Shown here piece by piece: positions 42,020 through 50,993 of a stretch of DNA of 64,000 nt (the first letter of the stretch is position 1; the number at the start of each line of letters is the position of its first letter). The stretch is taken from contig JAILNX010000010.1 of the NCBI GenBank assembly GCA_024691085.1, positions 18,094-82,093 of the forward strand. Reading direction: 5' to 3'. The notes beneath the pieces were generated by a model, which saw nothing but the letters and a program-made list of their open reading frames with translations, had not been told where the DNA came from and made no database searches. The translations under genes and the position numbers were made by a program. Origin of the DNA: Clostridiales bacterium (GTDB lineage: Bacteria; Bacillota; Clostridia; Christensenellales; CAG-138).

Positions 42020-42919
42020 ATGCAGAAATACCCGTGGCTTGCGGAACGGTTCAGAAGAGCTCTGTGCCGTATCTCGCCGATGCTGAACACGAAGGTTACA
42101 TACAAGATGAAATTCCACAGGAAGCTGGATCTTAACGACCCGAAGACTCTGAACGAGAAGATCCAGTGGCTGAAGTTCAATACGTACCGCGACGATCCGC
42201 TCGTCAAGCAGTGCGCCGACAAGTATGCGGTAAGAAAGTACGTCGAGGACTGCGGACTTAAGCAGATACTGAACGAGCTTATCGCGGCATACGATTCGCC
42301 AGAGAAGATCGAGTGGGACAGGCTGCCCGACAGGTTCGCGCTGAAGATGAACGTGGGCTGCGGTATGAATCACATAGTATCGGACTACAGCGCGGAAGAT
42401 CCGGAAGCGCTCAGGAAGGAAGTCAGGAAATGGTTCAGGGCGTCGAGAACGCAGTGGCTCGGCTACTCGGAGCTGCAGTACAGGGACGTTAAGCCCTACG
42501 CGCTCGTCGAAAAATACTTGGGGAATGCGGAGAAAAAGACCTTCCCGGAGGACTACAAGGTCTACTGCTTCAACGGCAGGGCGGAATTCGTTCTGGTCTG
42601 TGTAGGCCGTGAGAGCGGCGACATCCCGAAATACTATTTCCTGGACCGTGATTGGAATCTCGCGAGGATCAACAGGGACAGCAAGAACGCGCCGGAAGGG
42701 TTCACTATCCCGAAGCCCGCCTGCATGGACGAGCTGTTCGGCGCGGCGGAGACGCTTTCAAAGCCCTTCCCGTTCGTAAGAGCAGATTTTTATATCCATG
42801 AGGATCGGGTCATCTTCGGCGAGCTGACCTTTACTCCCGCCGGCGGAATGGATACGGCAAGACTTCCCGAGACGGACAAGTTCATGGGTGAGATGCTGAA
42901 GCTGCCCGACGCAGAATGA
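42020..42919 (+). CDS. TupA-like ATP-grasp protein
   Basis: 299 residues. It contains KTLNEKIQWLKFNTYRDDP and DKYAVRKYVEDCGLKQIL, the FALKMNVGCGMNHIV ATP-site segment, VEKYLG with YKVYCFNGRAEFVL, and FVRADFYIHEDRVIFGELTF at the metal site. This is the TupA-like ATP-grasp family, originally found in teichuronopeptide synthesis where it joins amino acids to a uronic-acid polymer. With ugd in the operon, a similar amidation of glucuronate is plausible. Confidence 0.88.
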   Translation: MQKYPWLAERFRRALCRISPMLNTKVTYKMKFHRKLDLNDPKTLNEKIQWLKFNTYRDDPLVKQCADKYAVRKYVEDCGLKQILNELIAAYDSPEKIEWDRLPDRFALKMNVGCGMNHIVSDYSAEDPEALRKEVRKWFRASRTQWLGYSELQYRDVKPYALVEKYLGNAEKKTFPEDYKVYCFNGRAEFVLVCVGRESGDIPKYYFLDRDWNLARINRDSKNAPEGFTIPKPACMDELFGAAETLSKPFPFVRADFYIHEDRVIFGELTFTPAGGMDTARLPETDKFMGEMLKLPDAE

Positions 42920-42950
42920 AAACATAAGCGGATCATAAGGGGAACCGGAA

Positions 42951-44038
42951 ATGAACGGAATAGAGAAAACGATCTCAAACGTGATCAATAAAGCGTATAA
43001 GAACAGGTATCAAAGGTACTTCTACAAAGAGCTTAAGGGCTATCAGAACAAAGCCGTGATCCCCGTAAAGGAGTTGTCGGCCGAGCAGAAGAAGGCGATC
43101 AAAGAGTACTATGCCGGATTCGGCATCAAGGATATCAGACCCGACTGGCACAGGTATATTTACAGTATCACGGGAGAGTTCTCTCCCAGGATGATCCCCG
43201 AGGATCTGTTCCACAACGTTCTTGAGCGGGTCTACAACGTCAAGGGCCTCGGCGGATGGGAAGACAAGGCGTTTATGCCGTTCATACTGAAAGACGTCAG
43301 ATTCCCGGAGACCGTCTGCTTCCGGGTAAACGGCTATTACTTTGACAGCAAAAGGAACATGATCTCCAAGGAAGAGGCAATGTCCATGATCGGAGACTGC
43401 GAAAGCGCGGGCGCGAAACCGACTCTGGCGTCGGGAGGCGGCAGAGGCGTAATGAAGGTCGATCCCGCTCACCCGGAAGAAGTACCCAAGGCCATGGGCT
43501 GATCAAGCTTCATCGTCCAGAAGACCATCGTACAGAGTCCCGAGACGGCGGCGTTCAATCCCTCGTCCGTAAACACCGAAAGGTGCTGAGCTTCATGTTC
43601 AAGGGCGAGGTGCATATCCTGTCCGCTCATATGCGTGTCGGAGCTCCAGGCGCGCTGACGGATAACGCGAGCGGTGGAAAGGTGTATATCTTCGGAATAT
43701 CGGAGGACGGACAGACCGGCGAATACGGCGTCAACCTTTTCGGAAAGAAAACGCTTAACGATTTCTACGGCGAACCCATAAAGGGAAGAAAGCTCTCTCA
43801 TCACGGCGAGATCTGCGAGATCATCAAAAAAGCGCACAGATCGTTCCCGTACTTCGGGTTTATGTCGTGGGACTTCTGCGTCAACGACAAGGACGAGCCC
43901 GTTCTGATCGAATACAATACCGGATCTCCCGAGGCGCTCGCTTATCAGATAACGACAGGGCCGCTGTTCGGAGATATGACGGACGAAGTCCTTTCCGATG
44001 CAGCGTCAAAGATGGGCAGGATCAGGTATTTTAAATAA
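42951..44038 (+). pseudogene. Decayed sugar-transfer-associated ATP-grasp gene
   Basis: The first 183 codons run from the ATG at 42951 to an in-frame TGA at 43500, which falls between AMG and SSFIVQKTIVQ, where the intact copies continue unbroken. About 80 nt later (near 43578-43590) the frame shifts; the remainder reads VLSFMFKGEVHILSAHMRVG through to the stop at 44038, aligning with the C-terminal half of the two intact genes downstream. Two lesions in under 90 nt suggest inactivation or assembly error. Without them the protein would be about 362 residues. Confidence 0.8.
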
Positions 44039-44090
44039 TTAACGCCATATACGGATGAAATATCCGTCTAAGATATTGGAGGCATAATCA

Positions 44091-45191
44091 ATGAAACAAA
44101 CCGGCGCGTCTTCAAAAAAATCCACTGTGGATAAACTGAAGGTCTTTTACCGCAAACACATTCTTGATAGAAAGCTGGCTAAAGAGGAGGAGGATAAGAT
44201 CCTCCCGAGACTCAGAAGCATCGGCGGCGGCTATAACGGAAGCAATGCCGAGTATAAGGACGTCGTGCTGAAATACTGGAGCAGATACGGTCTCAAGCCT
44301 CATAAGTGCTGGTACGACCTCTACTGCGCGGGTAAGGACTCGTACGACCCGAGGTACATACCCAATCATATCTGGCTTTACAGCGTGATCCCTCATTTCA
44401 ACAGGCTTGATTATCGCTTTGCCTACGCGGACAAGGGCATGTACAGCCGCTTCCTGCCGGGTGTGAAAAAACCCGAGACCGTCGTGAAAAACATCGCGGG
44501 GCTTTTCTATAACGGCGACGGTGACGAGCTCATCACGAGGAAAGAGGCGAAGGCGCTTATTCTTAACGAGGAGCACCTCATTCTGAAGCCCTCTCTTGAC
44601 TCCTACGGCGGACACGGCATCGTCTTTTATGACCGCGATAAAGCGGAGGATTTCGATTTGGACCGCGTTATCGACGGCTACAAGAACGGCTTCGTCGCGC
44701 AGAGGCTTTTAAAGCAGCATCCGGATCTTGCGCGAATAAACAAGGATTCGGTCAATTCCATCCGCGTGATCTCGTTCCGCTTCAAGGGCGAGGTCCACAT
44801 CCTTTCCACCGTTCTGAGGATGGGCGTCTCCGGCGCGAGGGTCGACAACACCACCGCGGGCGGATGCGCGTGTCCCATTAAGCAGGACGGATGGCTCGTC
44901 GAGAAGGCGGTAAACCGCAAGTCCGAGTGGACGGACAGGCACGAGACGAGCGGCATCCTTTACAAGGATATCAGAGTCCCCAACTTTGAGGGGATCATCG
45001 AGGCTGCGAAAAAAACGCACGGGCTCATGGCGAACTTTAACCTTATCGGCTGGGACTTCTCGGTCGACGAATCGGGCGATCCCGTGCTTATCGAATATAA
45101 CCTTATGCCGGAGCAGAACCAGATCAGCTGCGGCCCGACCTTCGGCGATATTACCGACAAGGTGCTCGACGAAGTATTCCTCGGAAAGTAG
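44091..45191 (+). CDS. Sugar-transfer-associated ATP-grasp protein, copy 1
   Basis: 366 residues. Family PF14397-type signatures: KCWYDLYCAGKDSYDPRYIPN, YADKGMYSRF, PETVVKNIAGLFYNGDGDEL, ATP-site LILKPSLDSYGGHGIVFYD and metal site FSVDESGDPVLIEYNLMPEQ. No membrane segment. Members occur in glycan clusters; the reaction is presumed to be ATP-dependent ligation, with substrates not known. It is followed 39 nt later by a close paralogue, with which it shares many blocks (GYNGSN, RLLKQHPDLARINKDSVNSI, VDNTTAGGCACPIK). Confidence 0.9.
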   Translation: MKQTGASSKKSTVDKLKVFYRKHILDRKLAKEEEDKILPRLRSIGGGYNGSNAEYKDVVLKYWSRYGLKPHKCWYDLYCAGKDSYDPRYIPNHIWLYSVIPHFNRLDYRFAYADKGMYSRFLPGVKKPETVVKNIAGLFYNGDGDELITRKEAKALILNEEHLILKPSLDSYGGHGIVFYDRDKAEDFDLDRVIDGYKNGFVAQRLLKQHPDLARINKDSVNSIRVISFRFKGEVHILSTVLRMGVSGARVDNTTAGGCACPIKQDGWLVEKAVNRKSEWTDRHETSGILYKDIRVPNFEGIIEAAKKTHGLMANFNLIGWDFSVDESGDPVLIEYNLMPEQNQISCGPTFGDITDKVLDEVFLGK

Positions 45192-45230
45192 AACCTATTA
45201 ATTCGAAAATCATTAGAAAGAGGTATTTGT

Positions 45231-46337
45231 ATGATCAATCCCCGTTCGAAATTTGTAGATTTCGTTGCGAAAACCAAATCCGTTTACCACAATCTTGTCA
45301 ACAACAGGATCCTCTCGAAAAAAGAGGCCAAGAAGATCAAGAACAGGCTGAAGACCATAGGCGGCGGTTATAACGGAAGCAATCAAGAATACAAGGATGT
45401 CGTCCTCAAGTACTGGAAAAAGTATAAAAAGCGCCCCGAGAAGTGCTGGTACGATCTCTATTGCTTAGGGGAAAAGTCCTATGATCCGAGGTATATCCCC
45501 AACTCGATCTGGCTTATCAACGTTCTGGAGCATTTCAACGATCCTGCTGAGCGCTTCGCTTATACGAACAAGGGAATGTACAGCCATTTCATGCCGAAGA
45601 TCAAGAAGCCGGAGACCGTCGTAAAGAATATCGCCGGGTATTATTTCGACGGAGACGGCGACAACCTTATTACCGAGGAGGAGGCAAGGCGCCTTATCCT
45701 TCAGGAGGAGCACCTCATCTTCAAGCCCTCGCTTGAAACTTTCGGCGGTTCGGGCATCGTTTTCTATGACCGCGATAATGCCGAGAACTTCGACCTTGAC
45801 GCTGTTCTGAAGAGACTGAAGAACGGCTTCGTGGCGCAGAGGCTTATAAAGCAGCACCCCGATCTCGCGAAGATCAACAAGGATTCCGTCAACTCGATCC
45901 GCGTCATCACATTTCATTTCAAGGGCGAATTCCACGTGCTTTCGACCGTGCTTCGCATGGGCAGATCCGGCGCGAGGGTCGACAACACCACTGCGGGCGG
46001 CTGCGCGTGCCCGATAAAGCCCGACGGCTGGCTCGTTGAAAAGGCGGTCAACCGCAAGTCCGAGTGGATGGACAGGCATGAGTCGAGCGGCATTCTGTTC
46101 AAGGACATCAAGGTGCCGAGCTTCGACCGCGTCATCGAGACCGCCAAGCTCGCGCACTCCCAGCTCCCGTATTTCGATCTGGTCGGATGGGACTTTGCCG
46201 TCGACGAGAGCGGCGATCCCGTAATGATCGAGTACAATCTTCTTCCCGAGCAGAACCAGGTCAGCGGCGGCCCGACCTTCGGCGATCTGACCGAAGAGGC
46301 TCTTGACGACGTGTTCCTCAAAAAGCTGAAAAAATAA
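45231..46337 (+). CDS. Sugar-transfer-associated ATP-grasp protein, copy 2
   Basis: 368 residues, aligning end to end with copy 1 with long identical blocks (IGGGYNGSN, KCWYDLYC, SYDPRYIPN, NKDSVNSIR, VDNTTAGGCACPIK). The ATP-site LIFKPSLETFGGSGIVFYD and FAVDESGDPVMIEYNLLPEQ are intact. The tandem copies may act on different amino acids or positions. It lies 37 nt before the opine-dehydrogenase-like gene. Confidence 0.9.
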   Translation: MINPRSKFVDFVAKTKSVYHNLVNNRILSKKEAKKIKNRLKTIGGGYNGSNQEYKDVVLKYWKKYKKRPEKCWYDLYCLGEKSYDPRYIPNSIWLINVLEHFNDPAERFAYTNKGMYSHFMPKIKKPETVVKNIAGYYFDGDGDNLITEEEARRLILQEEHLIFKPSLETFGGSGIVFYDRDNAENFDLDAVLKRLKNGFVAQRLIKQHPDLAKINKDSVNSIRVITFHFKGEFHVLSTVLRMGRSGARVDNTTAGGCACPIKPDGWLVEKAVNRKSEWMDRHESSGILFKDIKVPSFDRVIETAKLAHSQLPYFDLVGWDFAVDESGDPVMIEYNLLPEQNQVSGGPTFGDLTEEALDDVFLKKLKK

Positions 46338-46374
46338 ACATAGTACATAAAACAGAAACGAAGGGAGAAATAAT

Positions 46375-47454
46375 ATGAAAGTTTCTATTCTCGGAGCCGG
46401 AAACGCCGGCTGCGCAGTCGCTGCCGACCTTACCCTTAACGGACACGAGGTCACCCTGATCAAGACGTCCCACGCGATGCACGACGACAATTTCTTCTAT
46501 CTCCAGCAGAACCACGGCAAGATGACGCTTAACGAGTTCGGCGATATGAAGACCGCGAACATCCATAAGCTCAGCCGCGACGTCGCGGACGTCAAAGGCA
46601 GCGAGATAGTCATAATCTATATCCAGACCAATTTCCATGAGCAGCTCATCGAGAGGATCGCGCCGTATCTTGAGGACGATCAGATCCTGCTCATCAATCC
46701 CGGATACTTCTCCACGGCGTATGTTCTTAAGCACTGCAGCAAGAACATCATCATCGCCGAAGCGGAGAGCTCCTTCATCGACGGACGCATCATGGAGCCC
46801 GGACTCTTCCGTGTCGGCTTCCGCAACGTAAGGAATCCCATCGGTATCTATCCCGCTGCAAGGAAGGAAGAGGCCATTAAAAAGCTCGATCAGCTCGGAG
46901 AGCGTTTCGTATACCTCAATTCCGTAGCGGAAGCGGCGCTCCATAACCCGAACCTGATCGTGCATACCGTGGGTTCTGTAATGAGCATACCGAGGATCGA
47001 GAAGTCCAAGGGCGAATTCTGCCTGTACCATGAGGCGTACACGAGGGACAACCCCGCAACGTGGCGCATACTCGAGGCGCTTGATGCCGAGAAGATGAAC
47101 GTGCTCGATGCCATGGGTCTTCCGCGCTTAAGCTACGTAGAGGCATGCAAGTACAGGAACTCGCTCGACGAAGGCATCAACGCGAGGGAGGTATTCCTCG
47201 ATTACGCCGAGATGCCAACCCGCGCCAAGGGTCCGACGAAGGTCGATTCGCGCTACATCTCCGAGGACGTTCCGCAGGGCCTCGTAATGCTCGAGGCGAT
47301 CGCGAAGTCCATGGATATTCCCACGCCCATCTGCTCGGGACTTATCTCCATAGCCTCCGCGGCTCTCGGACGCGATCTCCGCGCCGAGGGCAGGACTCCC
47401 GAGAAGCTCGGCGTTGAGAACATCAGAAAGATACTTGCGGACTGCGGTAAATAA
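46375..47454 (+). CDS. Octopine/nopaline-dehydrogenase family enzyme
   Basis: 359 residues. N-terminal Rossmann site GAGNAGCAVAADLTLNGHEV (about 7-26). The helical C-terminal domain holds NPNLIVHTVGSVM (catalytic His), RYISEDVPQGLVMLEAIAKS and the ending ASAALGRDLRAEGRTPEKLG, all typical of opine dehydrogenases. These join an amino acid and an alpha-keto acid reductively, giving N-(carboxyalkyl) amino acids. In a polysaccharide operon it suggests production of an opine-like decoration. The keto acid and amino acid are unknown. It ends 2 nt before the CapA-like gene. Confidence 0.88.
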   Translation: MKVSILGAGNAGCAVAADLTLNGHEVTLIKTSHAMHDDNFFYLQQNHGKMTLNEFGDMKTANIHKLSRDVADVKGSEIVIIYIQTNFHEQLIERIAPYLEDDQILLINPGYFSTAYVLKHCSKNIIIAEAESSFIDGRIMEPGLFRVGFRNVRNPIGIYPAARKEEAIKKLDQLGERFVYLNSVAEAALHNPNLIVHTVGSVMSIPRIEKSKGEFCLYHEAYTRDNPATWRILEALDAEKMNVLDAMGLPRLSYVEACKYRNSLDEGINAREVFLDYAEMPTRAKGPTKVDSRYISEDVPQGLVMLEAIAKSMDIPTPICSGLISIASAALGRDLRAEGRTPEKLGVENIRKILADCGK

Positions 47455-47456
47455 TA

Positions 47457-48545
47457 ATGATCAAACTGACATTTACGGGCGATATCGCCTGCGACCGCCC
47501 GCTTCTGAAGGCGGCGAAGCATGGGAACAAATATGATTTTTCCCGTGTGTTCAAAACCGAAAACGTGTTCAGAGATTCGGATCTTGTTATCGGCAATCTC
47601 GAGTCGTGCTTCGGCGGCGCTCATTACGGCAAGAAGCCCTATCATTACAGCGTTCCCGACAGCTTCTGCGACGCCATTCGCGAAGCGGGCTTCGATATTG
47701 TAGGCACTGCGAACAACCACAGCCTTGACGAGGAGGTCAAAGGCCTTGTAAGAACGCTCGACCTCCTTGACAAAAACGGCATAGCTCACACCGGCACCTA
47801 TCGCGGCGAAGGGGACGAGAAGCGCTATCTCGTCATTGAGAAGAACGGGATCAGGATCGCTTTCTATTCGGTGACGTACAGCGTCAACTCCAATTACGAG
47901 GCGTTCCTCGCAGGCGACGTTCATAAATACGTCAACATGATAGGCTACAGGCCGACAAATTACAGCAGGAACCCTCTCAAAAGGTTCTGGCAGGTCAGGC
48001 TTCGCCCCGAGCTTCAGAAGATCCGTCTGAAAAAACAGAAGGGAACGATCATCCCCGCGTATAAGGACAAACTGCGTGAGTGGAGCATCAACAAGGATTG
48101 GCTCAAAGAGATCGACGAGACCGTCGCCGAGGCAAGGAAGGAGTCGGATATCCTTGTGATACTGCTCCATATCGGCGGCCAGTTCAACACGGAGCCCGGC
48201 GAGTTCAGCGAGTATATGGTCGATCATTTCTGCGGCCTCGGCGCGGACGTTATCGTTGGGCATCACCCGCATACGACGCAGCGCATAGAGAAGCGGGGGG
48301 ACACACACATCGCTTTTTCGCTCGGCGGATACTGCTTATCTCCAAGCGGCGAGTATCTTGTGCGCGAGTCGCTGCCCGAGTACAGCGCCGCGTGGCACAT
48401 CGAGATCGGCGACGACAAGAAGATAGCGAACACCTCCGTTACGATCCTGAAATGCGTGGAGGATCCCGATCACTATGCTCACGTCGTTGAAGCGGAGAAG
48501 GAATCGGAGAATATCAATAGTATAAAAAACAGACTGTTCAGCTGA
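47457..48545 (+). CDS. CapA (PGA_cap) family protein without signal peptide
   Basis: 362 residues. The calcineurin-like PGA_cap fold is marked by LTFTGDIACDRPLLK at the N-terminus, DLVIGNLESCFGG, TANNHSLDEEVKGLVRTLD, and LHIGGQFNTEPG with VGHHPHTTQRIE. CapA proteins support poly-gamma-glutamate capsule formation in Bacillus; many homologues act in other capsules. Unlike the two CapA lipoproteins at 60069 and 61299, this one has no signal or linker and so seems cytosolic. Confidence 0.87.
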   Translation: MIKLTFTGDIACDRPLLKAAKHGNKYDFSRVFKTENVFRDSDLVIGNLESCFGGAHYGKKPYHYSVPDSFCDAIREAGFDIVGTANNHSLDEEVKGLVRTLDLLDKNGIAHTGTYRGEGDEKRYLVIEKNGIRIAFYSVTYSVNSNYEAFLAGDVHKYVNMIGYRPTNYSRNPLKRFWQVRLRPELQKIRLKKQKGTIIPAYKDKLREWSINKDWLKEIDETVAEARKESDILVILLHIGGQFNTEPGEFSEYMVDHFCGLGADVIVGHHPHTTQRIEKRGDTHIAFSLGGYCLSPSGEYLVRESLPEYSAAWHIEIGDDKKIANTSVTILKCVEDPDHYAHVVEAEKESENINSIKNRLFS

Positions 48546-48570
48546 CGTAGTTATAATTTGGGAGAAAGCT

Positions 48571-49347
48571 ATGCGTTTTTTTATCAGTGCAGATGATTTC
48601 GGCTACAACCATTCCATTAACATGGCGACAGACGAGGCATTCAGAAAAGGCTGGATCCAAAGGGCGAGCCTGATGATGAATATGGAAGGGACGGATGAAG
48701 CTGTCACTCTTGCACGCGAACACGGATATATGGATAAGATCGCGTTCCATCTCAACCTGACCGTCTGGTATCCGCTTACCGAGGAAGTTAAAACGACGTA
48801 TATCTGCAATTCCGAAGGACGGTTCAGGTATGGCGTGACCAATTATCAGGTCCATAAGTACGCGTTGTCGAGAGAAGTCATTGCAAAAATCAGGAAAGAA
48901 TGCGAAGCTCAGATGATAAAATTTCGGGCCTTCGGCTTCACCTCCGAACATATTGACGCCCACAGATGGATAATCTGCAATTTGCCTGTTTTTTTAGCTA
49001 TATGGCCTCTTTTGAGAAAGTACAAATTTAAAACCACCCGAAGCCTTGAGGGACACTATCTCAATTCAATAGAGGGGGAGAACAGGAAATACTGCAGGAG
49101 GGTTTATTCACTTATCAAGCTAAAGCTGCGTGTAAAGGAAAGCTTCAGCGGCTGTCCGAGCGAGTTCTTCGAGAATATTGAAAACGGGAAGTTCAAGAAA
49201 AACTCCCGCGCTGAAGTGTACGTTCATCCCGACATGGTCGACGGGACTTGCGTAGACCTGTTCTACAATTACTCGAATGACAAGAAGCCCATTGAGGAGA
49301 TCGCCGAAAGAGCATCCCGATCGGGCAATCCCATAAGCGTCGGGTGA
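48571..49347 (+). CDS. ChbG/HpnK (YdjC) family carbohydrate deacetylase
   Basis: 258 residues. The metal site ISADDFGYNHSINMATDEAF is at residues 4-23 (Asp-Asp and His), with AFHLNLT and TSEHIDAHRWI giving further metal ligands. YdjC proteins remove N-acetyl groups from chito-oligosaccharides or lipid-linked sugars. It has lower GC and more A/T-rich codons than flanking genes, possibly a recent insertion into the operon. It is the second deacetylase of the cluster, besides the PIG-L protein. Confidence 0.85.
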   Translation: MRFFISADDFGYNHSINMATDEAFRKGWIQRASLMMNMEGTDEAVTLAREHGYMDKIAFHLNLTVWYPLTEEVKTTYICNSEGRFRYGVTNYQVHKYALSREVIAKIRKECEAQMIKFRAFGFTSEHIDAHRWIICNLPVFLAIWPLLRKYKFKTTRSLEGHYLNSIEGENRKYCRRVYSLIKLKLRVKESFSGCPSEFFENIENGKFKKNSRAEVYVHPDMVDGTCVDLFYNYSNDKKPIEEIAERASRSGNPISVG

Positions 49348-49391
49348 CCGTGCTTTTCAGCACAGCTTTTCGTATGTGACCGAGGAAAAAG

Positions 49392-50963
49392 ATGATAACA
49401 GGATCAAGAACAAAAAACTCATTTCTGAATTTGCTGACCGGACTTGGCGGCCAGCTCCTTACTACCGTTCTCGGGTTCGTAGTCAGGACGGTTTTCATTA
49501 GAACTCTTGGCAAGGAATATCTTGGCATCAACGGATTGTTTTCCAACATTCTCTCGATGCTGTCGCTTACAGAGCTCGGACTCGGAACGGCTATGGCATA
49601 TATGCTTTACAAGCCTCTCGCCGTAAATGACGAGAAGAGGGTAAGGGTCCTGCTCAAGTTCTATAAGACCGCATACCGTGTTATCGGTGTTGTGATATTC
49701 CTGCTCGGACTTTTGATGGTCCCGTTCCTGCGGGTGCTCATAAAGGATTACGACTCGCTTGCCGCGCTCGGAATCGATGCGGTCCTCCTGTTCTTCATAT
49801 TCCTTCTCAGCAACGTATCGTCCTATCTTTTCCTGGCTTACAGAAGCTCTGTAATGAGAGCGAACCAGAAGAGGTATATCCTCGATATCATAGGCTTCGG
49901 AGTAACGATACTGGTTCACGTCGTAGGAATAGTTATCCTTGTCGTATTCAAGGACTTTATCATCTATAAAGTCGTATCCTCGGCAATACTGATACTGCAA
50001 AGCATCGTCAACGGAATAATCGTTAAAAAGTATTATCCCGAATTCTTTAAGAAAGAAAAGGACTCTCTCGGCAAGGAAGAGATAAAGGGACTTTTCAAGG
50101 ACTGCGGAGCGCTGTTCGTCTATAAGGCCAACACCGTGGTCATCAAAGCGACGGACAATATCGTTCTCAGCGCTTTCATAGGCCTTAAAACGGTCGGCAT
50201 GTATTCGAATTATCTGCTCCTGTACACGACCTGCGCAAGCATACTGAGACACTTTTTCGACGCGATCAGGGCGAGCATGGGCAACGTCTTTGCGGTCGAG
50301 TCGGCGGAGACGAAGTACAGGTTCTTCAAGATATCCAATTTTGCCGCGATGGTGCTTTACGGCACCGCAGCCGTGGGGCTCGCCGCCTGTTCGAACGAAG
50401 TCATACTTTGCTGGATAGGAGCGGATTACGTAATCCCGCAGCCGCTGCCGATCCTGATCGGCATAGAGATGCTGTTCGGCGGGATCATTGTCAACCTGTC
50501 TCAGATCAGGGAGGTCAGCGGAGTGTTCCGCCAGATGTGGTACCGTCCGCTGATAGGCATAGTCGTAAACATCGTCGTGTCGATCGTCCTTGCCCAGATC
50601 TGGGGGATCAACGGCGTCGTCATCGGAACGATCGTGACTTTTGCGTTCGTCAACTTTATGATAGACCCGCAGCTCATCCACAAATACACGTTCAACGGTG
50701 AAAAACCCGTTTCGGAATACTACGGGAAGAATCTACTCTACATACTGATTATCGCGGCGGTCGGAGCGGGCGACGTGCTGTTCTGTCAATACGTCTTTGT
50801 AGGTCACGGCTGGTTTTCCGTTGCCGTTCACGTCCTGTTCACGGGCATATCGGTACCTGCGGTATTCGCTCTCCTGTTCTGGAAGACGGACGAATGCAGA
50901 TACCTTGTCGGTATGGTCACGGGAGCGATTAAAAAGATCTCAAACAAGTTCAAAAGAGCCTGA
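49392..50963 (+). CDS. Polysaccharide flippase (Wzx/MurJ-MATE superfamily)
   Basis: 523 residues with about twelve to fourteen hydrophobic segments. The opening SFLNLLTGLGGQLLTTVLGFVVR and FIRTLGKEYLGINGLFSNIL is a common Wzx start in Firmicutes. It should move the lipid-linked repeat unit across the membrane for Wzy to polymerise. Its codon use is somewhat more A/T-rich than the FucNAc genes that follow. Confidence 0.9.
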   Translation: MITGSRTKNSFLNLLTGLGGQLLTTVLGFVVRTVFIRTLGKEYLGINGLFSNILSMLSLTELGLGTAMAYMLYKPLAVNDEKRVRVLLKFYKTAYRVIGVVIFLLGLLMVPFLRVLIKDYDSLAALGIDAVLLFFIFLLSNVSSYLFLAYRSSVMRANQKRYILDIIGFGVTILVHVVGIVILVVFKDFIIYKVVSSAILILQSIVNGIIVKKYYPEFFKKEKDSLGKEEIKGLFKDCGALFVYKANTVVIKATDNIVLSAFIGLKTVGMYSNYLLLYTTCASILRHFFDAIRASMGNVFAVESAETKYRFFKISNFAAMVLYGTAAVGLAACSNEVILCWIGADYVIPQPLPILIGIEMLFGGIIVNLSQIREVSGVFRQMWYRPLIGIVVNIVVSIVLAQIWGINGVVIGTIVTFAFVNFMIDPQLIHKYTFNGEKPVSEYYGKNLLYILIIAAVGAGDVLFCQYVFVGHGWFSVAVHVLFTGISVPAVFALLFWKTDECRYLVGMVTGAIKKISNKFKRA

Positions 50964-50993
50964 TATATATCCATTCAGTAAGGAGAATTGTTT

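Noticed and set aside
43500-43502. TGA as a selenocysteine codon in the ATP-grasp gene
   Set aside because: The intact paralogues have no Cys at this place, a frameshift follows within 90 nt, and no selenocysteine insertion hairpin is evident.
49419-50681. 420-codon minus-strand open frame opposite the flippase
   Set aside because: Antisense shadow with an abnormal Asp/Tyr/Arg/His-rich composition; the plus strand clearly encodes a Wzx protein.
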